Shown here piece by piece: positions 25,649 to 35,845 of a stretch of 64,000 bases of DNA. The position numbers and the translations under genes were made by a program. Every line of letters begins with the position of its first letter. Position 1 is the stretch's first letter. The notes under the pieces are model-generated. The model made no database searches and was not told where the DNA came from. It was given only the letters and a program-made list of their open reading frames with translations. Source of the stretch: Verrucomicrobiales bacterium (GTDB lineage: Bacteria > Verrucomicrobiota > Verrucomicrobiia > Limisphaerales > J093); the NCBI GenBank assembly GCA_015075445.1, contig JABTUJ010000040.1, positions 31,333 to 95,332 of the forward strand. The letters are read 5' to 3'.

Positions 25649-27703
25649 TTACTGGACGAGCCGGAAGTACTGGGTGCCTGCGCCGATGGGCAGGGTGACC
25701 ACGTTCTGACCTTCGATGACCTCGACCGTGGCATTGATGACCGCCCACTGCGGGTTGCTGAGGTCGGCGGTGCCCTGCACCTGGAAGTTGCCCGCGGCCG
25801 GCCAGCTCAACTGGACATTGTTCCCGCTGCGGGCAATGGCCAGGGAGACGTCGGTGAGAGGCTTGCACTCCGCCAGCAGGTTCTCCCCGGCGTTCGGTCC
25901 GCAGGGACGGATGACGGCATAGCGGACGCGGGTCACGGCGATCTTCCCCTGGATGTCACCCGCGTCGCCCGTGATGAAACGCGCCGCCGCCTGCGGACCC
26001 TGGTTCACGCCGCTGAACTTGATGGCCGGGATCTCCCAATACGCGGTCCGCCATTGGTCGGTGCCCTCGAGGGCCACCGCCCACGCGCCTGGAGCGAAGC
26101 CGAACTGCTCCACCCCGTTGACTTCCACCCGGTAAGCCTCCGGCCGGATGGTGGTGCCGATCAGGGCCGGGTCGTCGTAGTAGGTGATGCAGATCGCCAG
26201 ATGCGCATTGGGCTGGGAGTTGGGGCCCAGGGCTTCGTCGGTGATGGCAAAGTTGAGGAACTGATGGCCGAAGCCGGGGGTGCCGTCGTCGTGCGCGGCC
26301 CGCACGGCCTGGCGTCGGTCGCCGGCCGGGCCGGCTTCCTCGACGATCATCTCCTGGTCGCCACCGCTGCTCCCCGTGTTGAGGCCGTTCCGGATGTCCT
26401 GGCCCAGATCCAACTCCGCGTACCGGCCGTAGGCGTCGGTGCAAACGTTCGGGTCTTCGTAGCAGTTGGCGAGGGGATCCTGACCGGCCAGGGGATGCTC
26501 GCCGGTGCGCAGGACAGCCAGCTCAAAGCGCGATACCGCCACCTGTCCGTTCTCGGAGATGAACCGTGGGCCTGCGGTGAGCGTACCGGCGTTCACACCC
26601 TTGAGGTTCACGGCGGCAACGGTCCAGGAGCGTCGCACCCAGGTGCCCGTGCCCTGCATCACGTGCCGTCGGGCGGGAGCCACAAAGTCGACGCCGCTGA
26701 GAGCATCCGTAGCGAACGCTTCCGGGCCAAAGCGCACGTCCAGGCCGGCAAAGGCCGGGTCATCATAGAAATCCACGCACACCTTGACGGCGCGGGGGTC
26801 GTTGCACGGTTTGCCGAGGTGGTTGTCGGTGATGCCGAAGTTGAGGTAAAGCGCGCTGGGGATGACCACACGACGCTGGTCGCCCGCGGGGCCCACATTG
26901 TCCGCGAAGGTGACCGTCTGGTCCCCATTGTTGATAACCTCCATGTGATTGGCGCTGCCCGCGGCGATGTCGATACCTGCCAGGTTGGTCTCGGGCTCCG
27001 GATCGCAGGCTTCCGGAGGGAGGAACTGGTTGATGTCCTCGGGCGTGCCAAACGCTCCTTCCTCGCCGAAGGCCACCAGGCGCACAATCAAGTTGGGAAC
27101 CCCTTCAAACCGGATCGTGCCGCCGTTCACACCACCATTCTGGGACGCGCCCTGGGCGTTGGGCGGGATCGAGCCGATGTACCGCAGGCCGTCGCTGGGC
27201 CGGATGGCGTTAGGGATGCGGAACAGGACCCAGTTCCAGCGACCGTTCTTTGCCTCGACCGGGATCTGCCCGCCCACCGGGAAATTCAGATCGGGCAGCA
27301 CGCCCGTGAGGAAGTTGAAGTTGCGGGGTTGCCCCTGGGCGTTCAACAAGGCGGCATCCCCGTAAACCTGGACCAGGATGTCGATGGTCTCCGTCTCGGC
27401 CCATTCCGTGTACATGGGATCGGCCACGTTCAGGTAGTTGCCAATCACCTTCTTGCCCGTGTGCCCGCCGATGTTGAAGTCGGCGGTGTCGTGATCCCCG
27501 CCGGCCAGGATCGTCATCGGCGGCTCGTACCAGAATCCGCCGGGCGAGGTGAACTCCCCGTCCGTGGAGACGAAATGAACCACCTTGTTAAGGTCGATGG
27601 TGGGTGGCCACGCTTCCGGATTGTAGGGGCCCGTCTGGGCAAAGGTCAGAAAGGCGGCGCTGCCGAAGAGCACCGCACAACAGGGAATGAATGAGGCTTT
27701 CAT
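25649..27703 (-). CDS. Large secreted protein with duplicated domain, unknown function
   Basis: 684 residues from the ATG at 27703; the open frame continues far upstream but as non-coding shadow. MKASFIPCCAVLFGSAAFLTF is a signal peptide. Two related ~200-residue modules are visible: LYLNFGITDNHLGKPCND with VCVDFYDDPAFAGLDVR, and FLNFAITDEALGPNSQPN with CITYYDDPALIGTTIR. The family is not recognised, although the pattern suggests a carbohydrate-associated beta-sandwich. The C-terminal ~75 residues end in GTQYFRLVQ, the fibronectin/anchor-like tail common on exported proteins here. It is divergent from the glycosidase-like gene at 27.8 kb, with 120 bases between. Confidence 0.7.
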   Translation of the reverse strand: MKASFIPCCAVLFGSAAFLTFAQTGPYNPEAWPPTIDLNKVVHFVSTDGEFTSPGGFWYEPPMTILAGGDHDTADFNIGGHTGKKVIGNYLNVADPMYTEWAETETIDILVQVYGDAALLNAQGQPRNFNFLTGVLPDLNFPVGGQIPVEAKNGRWNWVLFRIPNAIRPSDGLRYIGSIPPNAQGASQNGGVNGGTIRFEGVPNLIVRLVAFGEEGAFGTPEDINQFLPPEACDPEPETNLAGIDIAAGSANHMEVINNGDQTVTFADNVGPAGDQRRVVIPSALYLNFGITDNHLGKPCNDPRAVKVCVDFYDDPAFAGLDVRFGPEAFATDALSGVDFVAPARRHVMQGTGTWVRRSWTVAAVNLKGVNAGTLTAGPRFISENGQVAVSRFELAVLRTGEHPLAGQDPLANCYEDPNVCTDAYGRYAELDLGQDIRNGLNTGSSGGDQEMIVEEAGPAGDRRQAVRAAHDDGTPGFGHQFLNFAITDEALGPNSQPNAHLAICITYYDDPALIGTTIRPEAYRVEVNGVEQFGFAPGAWAVALEGTDQWRTAYWEIPAIKFSGVNQGPQAAARFITGDAGDIQGKIAVTRVRYAVIRPCGPNAGENLLAECKPLTDVSLAIARSGNNVQLSWPAAGNFQVQGTADLSNPQWAVINATVEVIEGQNVVTLPIGAGTQYFRLVQ

Positions 27704-27826
27704 AGGGCTTGATGTACGCGGTCTAAGTACCCACCAGTCCAACGTCTTGTAAAGCAAAATGACCGCCCGCGGAATGACGGTGGAAAGGGGCTGTCCCCCG
27801 CCGCGCTCCGTGGCATCCTCCCGACC

Positions 27827-30364
27827 ATGAAACGTCGCCCGCTCCGCGCCTGCCGTTCTCTCCTCCGCCCGCACCCCCGCCGTTGGCTCCCGCTCCTGGC
27901 TGCTTCCGCGCTCGGACTCGCCCCCCTGGCTACCGCGGCCCCCATCAACCCGCCCCTCGGTCCCTACGTGAATCCCGGGCCCGACGACTTCGCGGCCGCC
28001 ACCTCCTTCACCGCCCGGGACCGTGTGGTGCTCACCTCCTACTTCTACTGGTACGACGTGTACAGCGGCGCCCACCTCACCAACGCCGACGGCAGCGATG
28101 CCCTGACGGACCACCCACCCACCCTCACCGGGTTCTCCTACAAGTCCACGGCCTGGCATCGCCAGCAGCTCCTCGACATGATGGCAGCCGGCATTGACGT
28201 GCTCCTGCCGGTCTATTGGGGGGAACCCTCGCAACGCCTTCCCGGCGTCCCCGTCGCCGGCCAGCCCTGGAGCTTCGCCGGCCTTCCCCCGCTCGTCGCC
28301 GCCCGCGCCGAGTTGCTGGCTCAAGGCAAGCAACCCCCGCGCATCGGGCTCTTCTATGACACCTCGACGCTCGAATACAACGCCGCGGGCCGCCGTATCG
28401 ATCTCACCACCGACCACGGCCGGCGCTGGTTCTACGAGAGCATCCGCGACTTCTTCTCGCTCATCCCGCCGCGCGACTGGGCTATGATCCAGGACCGCCC
28501 CATCGTGTTCCTCTACGCCGCCGGCTTTGCCGCCGCCCACGACCAGACTTGCATCGACTACGTCCGGCAGGAGTTTGCCCGCGACTTCGGCGGTCGGGAC
28601 CCCTATATCGTCCGGGAGATCTCCTGGAATGTCCGCGCCGACAACACCTACGCCTGGGGCGGTGCCATCTCACTCAAGAACCCCGGCGTGGGCGCGCTGG
28701 GCCCGGGCTACGACCACTCGGCTGTGCCGGGCCGCGAGCCGCTGATCGTCCCGCGCGAAAACGGCGCGTTCTTCGAGCGCAACTGGATTCGCTTCCTCCG
28801 CCGCCCCTCGAACCTCATCCACATCGAGACCTGGAACGAGTACCACGAAGGCACGGACATCGCCGCCTCGCGCGAGTACGGCCGCCAATACATCGAGCTG
28901 AACCGGAAGTTCGTCGACCTCTTCAAGGCTGGCATCAAACCGCCGCGCCCCACCGGCCCGTTCTCCGAGGCCCGCTCGGTCAGTGTCCAGCTCGGCCCCA
29001 CCAACGAAGGGGGCGGCCTCACCCAGTTCGAGTTCGCCGATGGCGCGACCCGACCGGCCGAGGCCGCCGGTTCCCCGTGCCGCGAGACGGCCCCCACGGT
29101 GCACGCCGGCCGCTACGTCTATTTCCAGATCGACGATTCCTTCAAGTGGGCCGACGACATGCTCGTGGACGTCGAGGTCGAGTACTTCGACGCCGGCAGC
29201 GGCACCTTCCGCCTCGAGTACGACGGGCCGGACCCGAACGCCCCCTTCAACGGCGCCTACACCGCGAGTCGCACCCAGGTGACCCTGGGCCAGTCGGGAG
29301 AGTGGAAGACGGCGAAGTTCCGTCTGCTCGAAGCGCGGTTCCTCAACAGCCAGAACGGCGGCGCGGATTTCAGGATCGCCGTGCAGGCCCCCAGTCTGAA
29401 GGTGCGGCGCGTGACCGTGTCGCGGATGGGCGTGCCCGCCGAAGCCGGCCAGCAACGTCAGGGTTGGCAACAGGACTTCGACGTAGCCCTCGACCCGACG
29501 TGGGCGCGCGCGGGAGCGAACGGCGACTTCTTCCGTGTGGCGGACGGCCTGCTGCGCGTCGAGCCGTCGCCCGCCGGCACCGCATGGCTGACGGCCGCCG
29601 TTCCTGCTGGTGGCCTGCTCGAAGCCGAAGTCCTCGCCCGTCTGCGCGTCGTCGCCCCGCCCGAGACGGCGGGCTCCTTGGGCGGCGTGGCCCTGGGCAT
29701 CGACAGCACCGCGGGCACGGGGTTCATCTGCCGTTTCCGCAGCGGCGACGCGGGGCAGCACGGCATCGAGTTGGTGGGGCTTGACGGGACCCCCGGGCCC
29801 GGGGCGACGTTCGCCTGGCAGGCCAACAGGTGGTACTGGCTGCGGGTCCGGCACGAACCGCGCCCGCTGGCGGGCGGCGCGGATCTGCTCGCCCGGCTTT
29901 GGCCGGCCGACGGCGAGACACCGGAACCCGCCGCGTGGCTGGTCTGGTGGGACTATTACCCGGCGGCCCCCGCGCGCCATGGCTTCGCCGGCCTTGCGAC
30001 CGGACCAGCCTTGCCCGCGGTGGAGTGCGACTACTGGCTGTTGCAGGCCGATGGTCTCCCGGAGATCACGGTGCGGCTGCCTGCCGCGAAACCGGCCCGG
30101 CCGCAACTCGAGACTGTCGGATGGTCATGGGCGACGGGCTTGACCCTGCGGTTGCACGGCACCGCGGACACCAGCTACGCCATCGACCGTTCCGTCGATC
30201 TGACGCACTGGGACGAACAAGTGGTGGTCACCGATGCCGCCGGTCACGCCACGTTCGTGGACTTGACCACGCCGCACACCCCGCATCGCTTCTACCGCGG
30301 CCGGGTCCTGGCCGCCTTCCCGCGCTCCCCGTCCCCCAAGGGCCAGACCGAGCGGTCAGCCTGA
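27827..30364 (+). CDS. Secreted glycosidase-like protein (DUF5010 / GH99-like)
   Basis: 845 residues. An arginine-rich N-region plus LAASALGLAPLATAA makes a signal peptide. The N-terminal 340 residues resemble DUF5010, a TIM-barrel fold near endo-mannosidase family GH99: VVLTSYFYWYDVYSG, DVLLPVYWGEPS, and the C-terminal barrel motif HIETWNEYHEGTDIAAS. Two beta-sandwich regions follow (~380-560 and ~570-760) that look like carbohydrate-binding or lectin modules. The last 70 residues are an export-associated tail ending near RFYRGRV. The stop overlaps the tail of the convergent ATPase gene by 9 bases. Substrate unknown. Confidence 0.75.
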   Translation: MKRRPLRACRSLLRPHPRRWLPLLAASALGLAPLATAAPINPPLGPYVNPGPDDFAAATSFTARDRVVLTSYFYWYDVYSGAHLTNADGSDALTDHPPTLTGFSYKSTAWHRQQLLDMMAAGIDVLLPVYWGEPSQRLPGVPVAGQPWSFAGLPPLVAARAELLAQGKQPPRIGLFYDTSTLEYNAAGRRIDLTTDHGRRWFYESIRDFFSLIPPRDWAMIQDRPIVFLYAAGFAAAHDQTCIDYVRQEFARDFGGRDPYIVREISWNVRADNTYAWGGAISLKNPGVGALGPGYDHSAVPGREPLIVPRENGAFFERNWIRFLRRPSNLIHIETWNEYHEGTDIAASREYGRQYIELNRKFVDLFKAGIKPPRPTGPFSEARSVSVQLGPTNEGGGLTQFEFADGATRPAEAAGSPCRETAPTVHAGRYVYFQIDDSFKWADDMLVDVEVEYFDAGSGTFRLEYDGPDPNAPFNGAYTASRTQVTLGQSGEWKTAKFRLLEARFLNSQNGGADFRIAVQAPSLKVRRVTVSRMGVPAEAGQQRQGWQQDFDVALDPTWARAGANGDFFRVADGLLRVEPSPAGTAWLTAAVPAGGLLEAEVLARLRVVAPPETAGSLGGVALGIDSTAGTGFICRFRSGDAGQHGIELVGLDGTPGPGATFAWQANRWYWLRVRHEPRPLAGGADLLARLWPADGETPEPAAWLVWWDYYPAAPARHGFAGLATGPALPAVECDYWLLQADGLPEITVRLPAAKPARPQLETVGWSWATGLTLRLHGTADTSYAIDRSVDLTHWDEQVVVTDAAGHATFVDLTTPHTPHRFYRGRVLAAFPRSPSPKGQTERSA

Positions 30365-31537
30365 CGACAGGCTCAGGAGGTCGGCTGCGAAAGGGTTGTC
30401 CGGGCCGATCGACTCGACCTCGACCCCGTATGCATCGCGAAACGCCCGACCCGCGACGCGGCGGCTCGACCACTTGATCTCGAACGCGCGCAGGCGCGGC
30501 CCTTGCTTCACGACCAGGTCCACCTCCGACTGCGCCCGCGTGCGCCAGAAACGAAGTTCCGCCGGCGAACCCAGCAGCGCGTTGTGCTTGGCCACCTCCG
30601 CGATGACCCAGTTTTCCCAGAGCGCGCCGATGTCGGGTCGGAATTCGTCCGTCGAAAGAGCGTTGAGCAGGGCGTTGCGAATGCCGGTATCCCAGAAAAA
30701 GACCTTCTGGCTCTTCGCGATTTCCTTGCGCGGATTGGTGCTGAAGGCCGGCAGCCGGAAGATGACGAACGTCTGCTCCAGGAGGTCGAGATAACGTTCG
30801 ACGGTGGGCCGCGCCATCGCGAGTTGGGTCGCCAGTTCGTTGACCGAGACCTCGCCGCCCGCCTGATGCGCGAGCAACAACAGCAGCCGCTTGATGAGGT
30901 CCGGCGTCTTCACCAGGCCGGTCTGGAGCACGTCCTTCCAGAGGTAGTCGGAACTGAGCTCGCGCAGGAGTCCTTCGGGCTCGCCGCTGGTGACCACCTC
31001 GGGGTAACTGCCCAGGCCCAGCCGCTGCAGGAGGAATGCCCGGAGCTGGGGCGCGAAGTGCCGGCACACGTGCTCGGGGGCGGGGTCCGGTCCGGCCCAA
31101 GTCTGCGTCCGCAGCGCCTCGGCCAGCACCAGCGGCGGTAACACGAGCTTGCGACTGCGACCCGTCAGGCTTTCCGCCGCCTGGTCGAGCAGGTTCAGCG
31201 AGGAGGAACCCAGCAGCAGGAACTTCACTGGCAGCCGCACGTCGTGCCAGCCTTTGACGATACGAGCGGCTTGCGGCAACCGCTGGGCCTCATCGATCAC
31301 GAGCACCGGCGGGTTCCCCAGGGATCGCAACCCGTCCGCCGGGGCCAACACGCTGGCGGCGAGGAATCGCGCCTTGTCCACTTCGACATCGAAGTTCAGG
31401 AAGAGCGCTGGCTGACCGGTGAGCACCTGCTCAACCAGCGTGGTCTTGCCGACCTGGCGAGCCCCGAGGACCACCCCGACCTTGTTGCCGAGGAGCAGTT
31501 GTTTCAGCACTTGTTCTGCGACCCTTTTGATATACAC
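30356..31537 (-). CDS. ATPase of the DUF4143 (AAA_14) family
   Basis: 393 residues with a GTG start at 31537 (MYIKRVAEQVLKQLLLG). The P-loop is in VVLGARQVGKTTLVEQ, Walker B in PVLVIDEAQRLPQ and sensor-like LLGSSSLNLL. The C-terminal half is DUF4143 (WENWVIAEVAKHNALL, FWRTRAQSEVDLVVKQ), which has a nuclease-like fold with the E..K motif FEIKWSSR. These proteins are widespread, mobile and often linked to toxin-antitoxin or unknown defence roles; no partner is next to it. Convergent with the glycosidase gene. Confidence 0.9.
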   Translation of the reverse strand: MYIKRVAEQVLKQLLLGNKVGVVLGARQVGKTTLVEQVLTGQPALFLNFDVEVDKARFLAASVLAPADGLRSLGNPPVLVIDEAQRLPQAARIVKGWHDVRLPVKFLLLGSSSLNLLDQAAESLTGRSRKLVLPPLVLAEALRTQTWAGPDPAPEHVCRHFAPQLRAFLLQRLGLGSYPEVVTSGEPEGLLRELSSDYLWKDVLQTGLVKTPDLIKRLLLLLAHQAGGEVSVNELATQLAMARPTVERYLDLLEQTFVIFRLPAFSTNPRKEIAKSQKVFFWDTGIRNALLNALSTDEFRPDIGALWENWVIAEVAKHNALLGSPAELRFWRTRAQSEVDLVVKQGPRLRAFEIKWSSRRVAGRAFRDAYGVEVESIGPDNPFAADLLSLSSG

Positions 31538-31552
31538 AGATAGCAGGATAAT

Positions 31553-34500
31553 ATGCGATTCTGTATACTCAAGTTGTCAGATTCGTCTGTCCCCATTCGC
31601 CTGTCCGTGCTCCGGCTCCTCCGTCTGTCATGCCGAACCACCCCATCCGTACCCCTTCCCGTTGGCCCCTTCCCGCTTGCCCAGCGGGGCCGGTCCGGCC
31701 AACACTCTCCCTGCGTGAAGTTGCCCGAGGCGGCCAATCTGGCGTACGTCGAGCAGGTGTACGCCGACTATCAGCGCCAGCCGGACTCCGTCCCGGAGGA
31801 CTGGCGACGTTACTTCGACAGCCTCAAGAACGGTGAGACTGCCTCCTCCGGCTTCCGTCCCGGCCCCTCCTTCCGGCCCCGCAGCCTCTTCCATCCCGCC
31901 GGCGGTCCCCGGGGAACGGCAACCGCGTCCGCGCCCGGCGAGGATCTCGAGTCCATGATGCTGCTCCAGCATCGCGTGGATCGCATGGTCCGGGCCTACC
32001 GCGTGCGCGGCCACATGATCGCGCAGTTCGACCCGCTCAGCACCTTCACCCCCGCCATCCCGCAACTCGATCCCCAGTACTACGGATTCACCAGCGGCGA
32101 CATGAACCGCCTGTTCTACGTCGAGACGCTTCGCCCCGACGGTCGCCTGCCCCTCCGCGAAATCCTCGAGCGGCTGCGCCAGATCTACTGCGGCGCCATC
32201 GGCGCCCAGTACATGCACATCGACAACCTGCGGATCCGCCACTGGCTGCAGGCCCGCTTCGAGAGCATGCCGTTCCGCGCCGACCTCAGCCGCGACCTCC
32301 AACTGCGCATCTTCACCCGCCTCACCGACGCCATCGTCTTCGAGCAGTTTGTCCGCAAGAAATTCGTCGGCGCCAAGAGCTTCTCCCTCGAAGGCGGCGA
32401 AAGCCTCATCCCGCTCCTCGACCTCGCCATCGGCAAGGCCAGCGAACTGGGCGTGGACGAGATCGTCGTCGGCATGGCCCACCGCGGCCGCCTGAACGTG
32501 CTCGCCAACATCATCGGCAAGAGCCCGCGCGAGATCTTCCGCGAGTTCGAGGACAAGGACCCCGACCTCTTTCTCGGCGGCGGCGACGTCAAGTACCACA
32601 TGGGTTACAGCAGCGACTACCTCACCGCCGCGGGCCGTCGCGTCCACCTCTCGCTCTGCTTCAACCCCAGTCACCTCGAGTTCGTCAACCCCGTCGCCCT
32701 CGGCCGTGTCCGCGCCAAGCAAGACCGGGCGCGAGACCAGGACCGTTCGCGGGTCCTGACCTGCCTGATCCACGGGGACGCTGCCTTCATTGGCGAGGGC
32801 GTGGTGCAGGAAACGTTGAACCTGAGCCGGCTGCCGGGCTACAGCACGGGTGGCACCGTCCACATCATCGTCAACAACCAGATCGGCTTCACCACCACGC
32901 CCGGTGAAGGGCGCTCGACGCTCTACTCGACGAGCATTGCCCGGATGCTCCCGGTCCCGTTGTTCCACGTGAACGGCGAGGACCCCGAGGCTGTCGCGCG
33001 CTGCATCCAGTTGGCCCTGGATTTTCGCCAGGAATTCAAGCTGGACGTCGTCATCGACATGTACTGCTACCGGCGGCTTGGCCACAACGAAGGCGACGAA
33101 CCCTCCTTCACCCAGCCCGCCCTCTACCGGCTCATCGAGAAGCGGCCCTCCGTCCGCGATGCCTACCTCGAACGCCTCCTCCGCCTGGGCGGCATCGCCC
33201 GCGAGGAGGCCGACGAGATCGCCCGCAAACGCTACGACTGGCTCGAGCAACACCTCGGCGAAGCCCGCAGCTCCTACTGCGGCCTGCCCCCCAGCAGCCT
33301 CGCCGGCGTCTGGCGCGGTTATCAGGGCGGACCCGAACCCGCCGACACCGGCCCTGGCACCGGCGTCGCCGCCGACCGCGTCAGCCATTACCTCGAACGT
33401 CTCATCGCCGTCCCTGACGACTTCACCGTCCATCCCAAGCTCCAACGCGTCCTTGAGCAACGCCGCGAAATGGCCGCCGGCCGCCGTCCCCTCGACTGGG
33501 CCGCCGCCGAGGCCCTCGCCCTCGCCAGCCTCGCCGACACTGGCTGTCGCCTCCGCCTCAGCGGCCAGGACTCGGAACGCGGCACCTTCAGCCATCGCCA
33601 CGCCGTCTGGCACGATTACGAAACCAGCGTCAAGTACTGCCCCCTCCAGCATCTCGGCGAACACCAGGCCCCGGTCGAGATCTACAACAGCCCCCTCTCC
33701 GAGGTCGGCGTCCTCGGCTTCGAGTACGGTTACAGCCTCGACATGCCCGACGCCCTCGTCCTCTGGGAAGCCCAGTTCGGCGATTTCGTCAATGTCGCCC
33801 AGGTCATCATCGACCAGTTCATCGCCAGCGGTGAAGACAAGTGGCGCCGCCTCACCGGCCTCGTCCTGCTCCTCCCCCACGGCTTCGAAGGCGCCGGCCC
33901 CGAGCACTCCAGCGCCCGCCCCGAACGCTTTCTCGCCCTGGCCGCCGAGGACAATCTCCAGGTCGCCCAGCCCAGCAACCCGGCCCAGTTCTTCCACCTC
34001 CTCCGCCGCCAGGCCCTGCGCAAGTGGCGCAAACCGCTCATCGTTCTCACCCCGAAAAGCATGCTCCGCCATCCCGAGGTCGTCTCGCCCCTCGAGGACT
34101 TCACCCGCGGTCACTTCCGCCGCGTCATCCCCGACCCGCGCGGCGTCGACATGGCCAGCGTCCACCGCGTTCTCCTCTGCAGCGGCAAGCTCTACTACGA
34201 CCTCGAAGCCCACCGACGCTCCCTCGGCCGCGACGACCTCGCCATCATCCGCCTCGAACAGCTTTATCCCTTCCCCCAAGCCGAACTCGAAGACCTCCTC
34301 GCGCCCTGCCCCGCCGGCACCCACGTCATCTGGGTGCAGGAGGAACCGGAGAACATGGGCGCCTGGCGCTTCCTCCGCGTCACCGTCAGCATGACCTTCC
34401 TGGGCCGCCTCCCCTTCTCCGGCGTGTGCCGCCCCGCCTCCGCCAGCCCCGCCACCGGCTCGCCGGGCGCCCACCAGATCGAACACCAGCAGATCCTCGC

Positions 34501-34588
34501 CAGCGCGTTCGGCGGTGCCGACGACGCCCCGCGGCGCCGCACCGAGACCATCGTCAGCACCAAAGACATGACCCCAACCCCCGCCTGA
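31553..34588 (+). CDS. sucA: 2-oxoglutarate dehydrogenase E1 component
   Basis: The open frame allows 1011 residues, but the first ~55 look non-coding. Homology begins at KLPEAANLAYVEQVYADY, so a GTG at 31715 may be the real start. Thiamine-diphosphate-dependent E1 of the TCA-cycle complex. Landmarks: RVRGHMIAQFDPL, VVGMAHRGRLNVLANI, then LIHGDAAFIGEGVVQETL, YRRLGHNEGDEPSFTQP, and a C-terminal transketolase-like half with FEGAGPEHSSARPERFL and WVQEEPENMGAWRFL. The E2 gene begins one base after the stop, so this is the usual sucAB operon. A long open frame on the opposite strand is a GC shadow. Confidence 0.95.
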   Translation: MRFCILKLSDSSVPIRLSVLRLLRLSCRTTPSVPLPVGPFPLAQRGRSGQHSPCVKLPEAANLAYVEQVYADYQRQPDSVPEDWRRYFDSLKNGETASSGFRPGPSFRPRSLFHPAGGPRGTATASAPGEDLESMMLLQHRVDRMVRAYRVRGHMIAQFDPLSTFTPAIPQLDPQYYGFTSGDMNRLFYVETLRPDGRLPLREILERLRQIYCGAIGAQYMHIDNLRIRHWLQARFESMPFRADLSRDLQLRIFTRLTDAIVFEQFVRKKFVGAKSFSLEGGESLIPLLDLAIGKASELGVDEIVVGMAHRGRLNVLANIIGKSPREIFREFEDKDPDLFLGGGDVKYHMGYSSDYLTAAGRRVHLSLCFNPSHLEFVNPVALGRVRAKQDRARDQDRSRVLTCLIHGDAAFIGEGVVQETLNLSRLPGYSTGGTVHIIVNNQIGFTTTPGEGRSTLYSTSIARMLPVPLFHVNGEDPEAVARCIQLALDFRQEFKLDVVIDMYCYRRLGHNEGDEPSFTQPALYRLIEKRPSVRDAYLERLLRLGGIAREEADEIARKRYDWLEQHLGEARSSYCGLPPSSLAGVWRGYQGGPEPADTGPGTGVAADRVSHYLERLIAVPDDFTVHPKLQRVLEQRREMAAGRRPLDWAAAEALALASLADTGCRLRLSGQDSERGTFSHRHAVWHDYETSVKYCPLQHLGEHQAPVEIYNSPLSEVGVLGFEYGYSLDMPDALVLWEAQFGDFVNVAQVIIDQFIASGEDKWRRLTGLVLLLPHGFEGAGPEHSSARPERFLALAAEDNLQVAQPSNPAQFFHLLRRQALRKWRKPLIVLTPKSMLRHPEVVSPLEDFTRGHFRRVIPDPRGVDMASVHRVLLCSGKLYYDLEAHRRSLGRDDLAIIRLEQLYPFPQAELEDLLAPCPAGTHVIWVQEEPENMGAWRFLRVTVSMTFLGRLPFSGVCRPASASPATGSPGAHQIEHQQILASAFGGADDAPRRRTETIVSTKDMTPTPA

Positions 34589-34589
34589 C

Positions 34590-35845
34590 ATGCCCCTCGA
34601 ACTCACCGTCCCCTCCGTCGGTGAGTCCGTCACCGAAGTCGAAGTCGGCGACTGGCTCAAACAGGAAGGCGACCCCGTCCGCAAAGACGAAGCCGTCGTC
34701 GTGCTCGAAACCGACAAGGCGACCATGGAACTGTTCGCCCCCGACCACGGCACCCAGCCGTATCACCAAACCCAGTGCTCCAAGGTCGCTATCGGCGACG
34801 TCGTCGGCCTCAACCGGGTGCTGCCCCGCCGAGTCTTCCCGCGCCAGCCCGGCCGTCTGCCCCGCCGTCACCCCAACGCGCCGCCGCTCCCGCCACTCCC
34901 GCACCCAAGCAAGCCGAGGCCGCCGCCCCCGCTGAGACCTCCCGCGTCATGCCTTCCGCGGCGCGCATCCTCGCCACCCACGATGTCCCTGCCACCCGCG
35001 CCACCCCCACCGGACCCGGCGGCCGCGTGCTCAAGGAAGACGCCGAACGTGCGGTGCAGTCGCCACCTCCCGATTCCCCATCGGCGTCGCCCACCCCGGC
35101 CCAGCCCGCTGCCGCCCCGGCGGCTGCCCCATCCGCCGGCGAGGGCCGGGAAGAGGAAGTCGTGCCCATGAGCCTGATCCGGCGCAAGATCGCCGAGCGC
35201 CTCCTCGCCGCCCAGAACACCATGGCCCTGCTCACCACCTTCAACGAGGTGGACATGTCCGCGGTGATCGCCCTTCGCGCCCAGTTCCAGGAACAGTTCC
35301 AGGAACGCTACCAGATCAAGCTGGGCTTCATGTCCTTCTTCGCCAAGGCCGTCATCGAGGGCCTCAAGGAAGTCCCCGCCCTGAACGCCGAGATCCGCGA
35401 CCAGAGCATCGTCTATCGCAATTACTTCGACCTCGGCATCGCCATCGGCGGCGGCCGCGGCCTCGTCGTCCCCGTCCTCCGCAACGCCGAACGCCTCAGC
35501 TTCGCCGAGACCGAACGGGCCATCGCCGATTTCGGGAAGCGCGCCCGCGAAAACCAGTTGAAGCCGGACGAACTCGCCGGCGGCACCTTCACCATCACCA
35601 ACGGCGGCGTCTACGGCTCGCTCCTCTCCACCCCCCTCATCAACGCCCCCCAAAGCGGCGTCCTCGGCATGCACGCCATCCAGGAACGCCCCGTCGGGCG
35701 CGACGGCCAGGTCGTCCTCCGCCCGATGATGTACGTCGCCCTCACCTACGACCATCGCGTCGTTGACGGCCGCGAAGCCGTCACGTTCCTCCGCCGCGTC
35801 AAAGATCTCGTCGAACAACCCGCCCGTCTCCTGCTCGAAGTGTGA
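34590..35845 (+). pseudogene. sucB: 2-oxoglutarate dehydrogenase E2 (dihydrolipoyl succinyltransferase), frameshifted
   Basis: The ATG at 34590 starts the lipoyl domain (PLELTVPSVGESVTEVEVGD, lipoyl lysine in ETDKATMELFA). This frame stays convincing to SKVAIGDVVGL at about 34811. It then shifts: the Pro/Ala linker, the E1/E3-binding motif (SRVMPSAARILATHDV, GPGGRVLKEDAE) and the catalytic domain (KLGFMSFFAKAVIEGL, active site TYDHRVVDGREAVTFLR) continue in another frame to the stop at 35845. A single indel near 34811 explains it. Because sucA is intact and the catalytic domain well preserved, a sequence error or an alternative frame is more likely than loss of the TCA cycle. Confidence 0.85.

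Noticed and set aside
28670..30106. Long minus-strand frame opposite the glycosidase-like gene
   Set aside because: No recognisable domain and fully covered by a better-supported gene.
31628..34753. 1041-codon open frame antisense to sucA
   Set aside because: Composition is Glu/Val/Ala-rich without motifs, as expected from the complement of a high-GC gene; sucA on the other strand is unmistakable.
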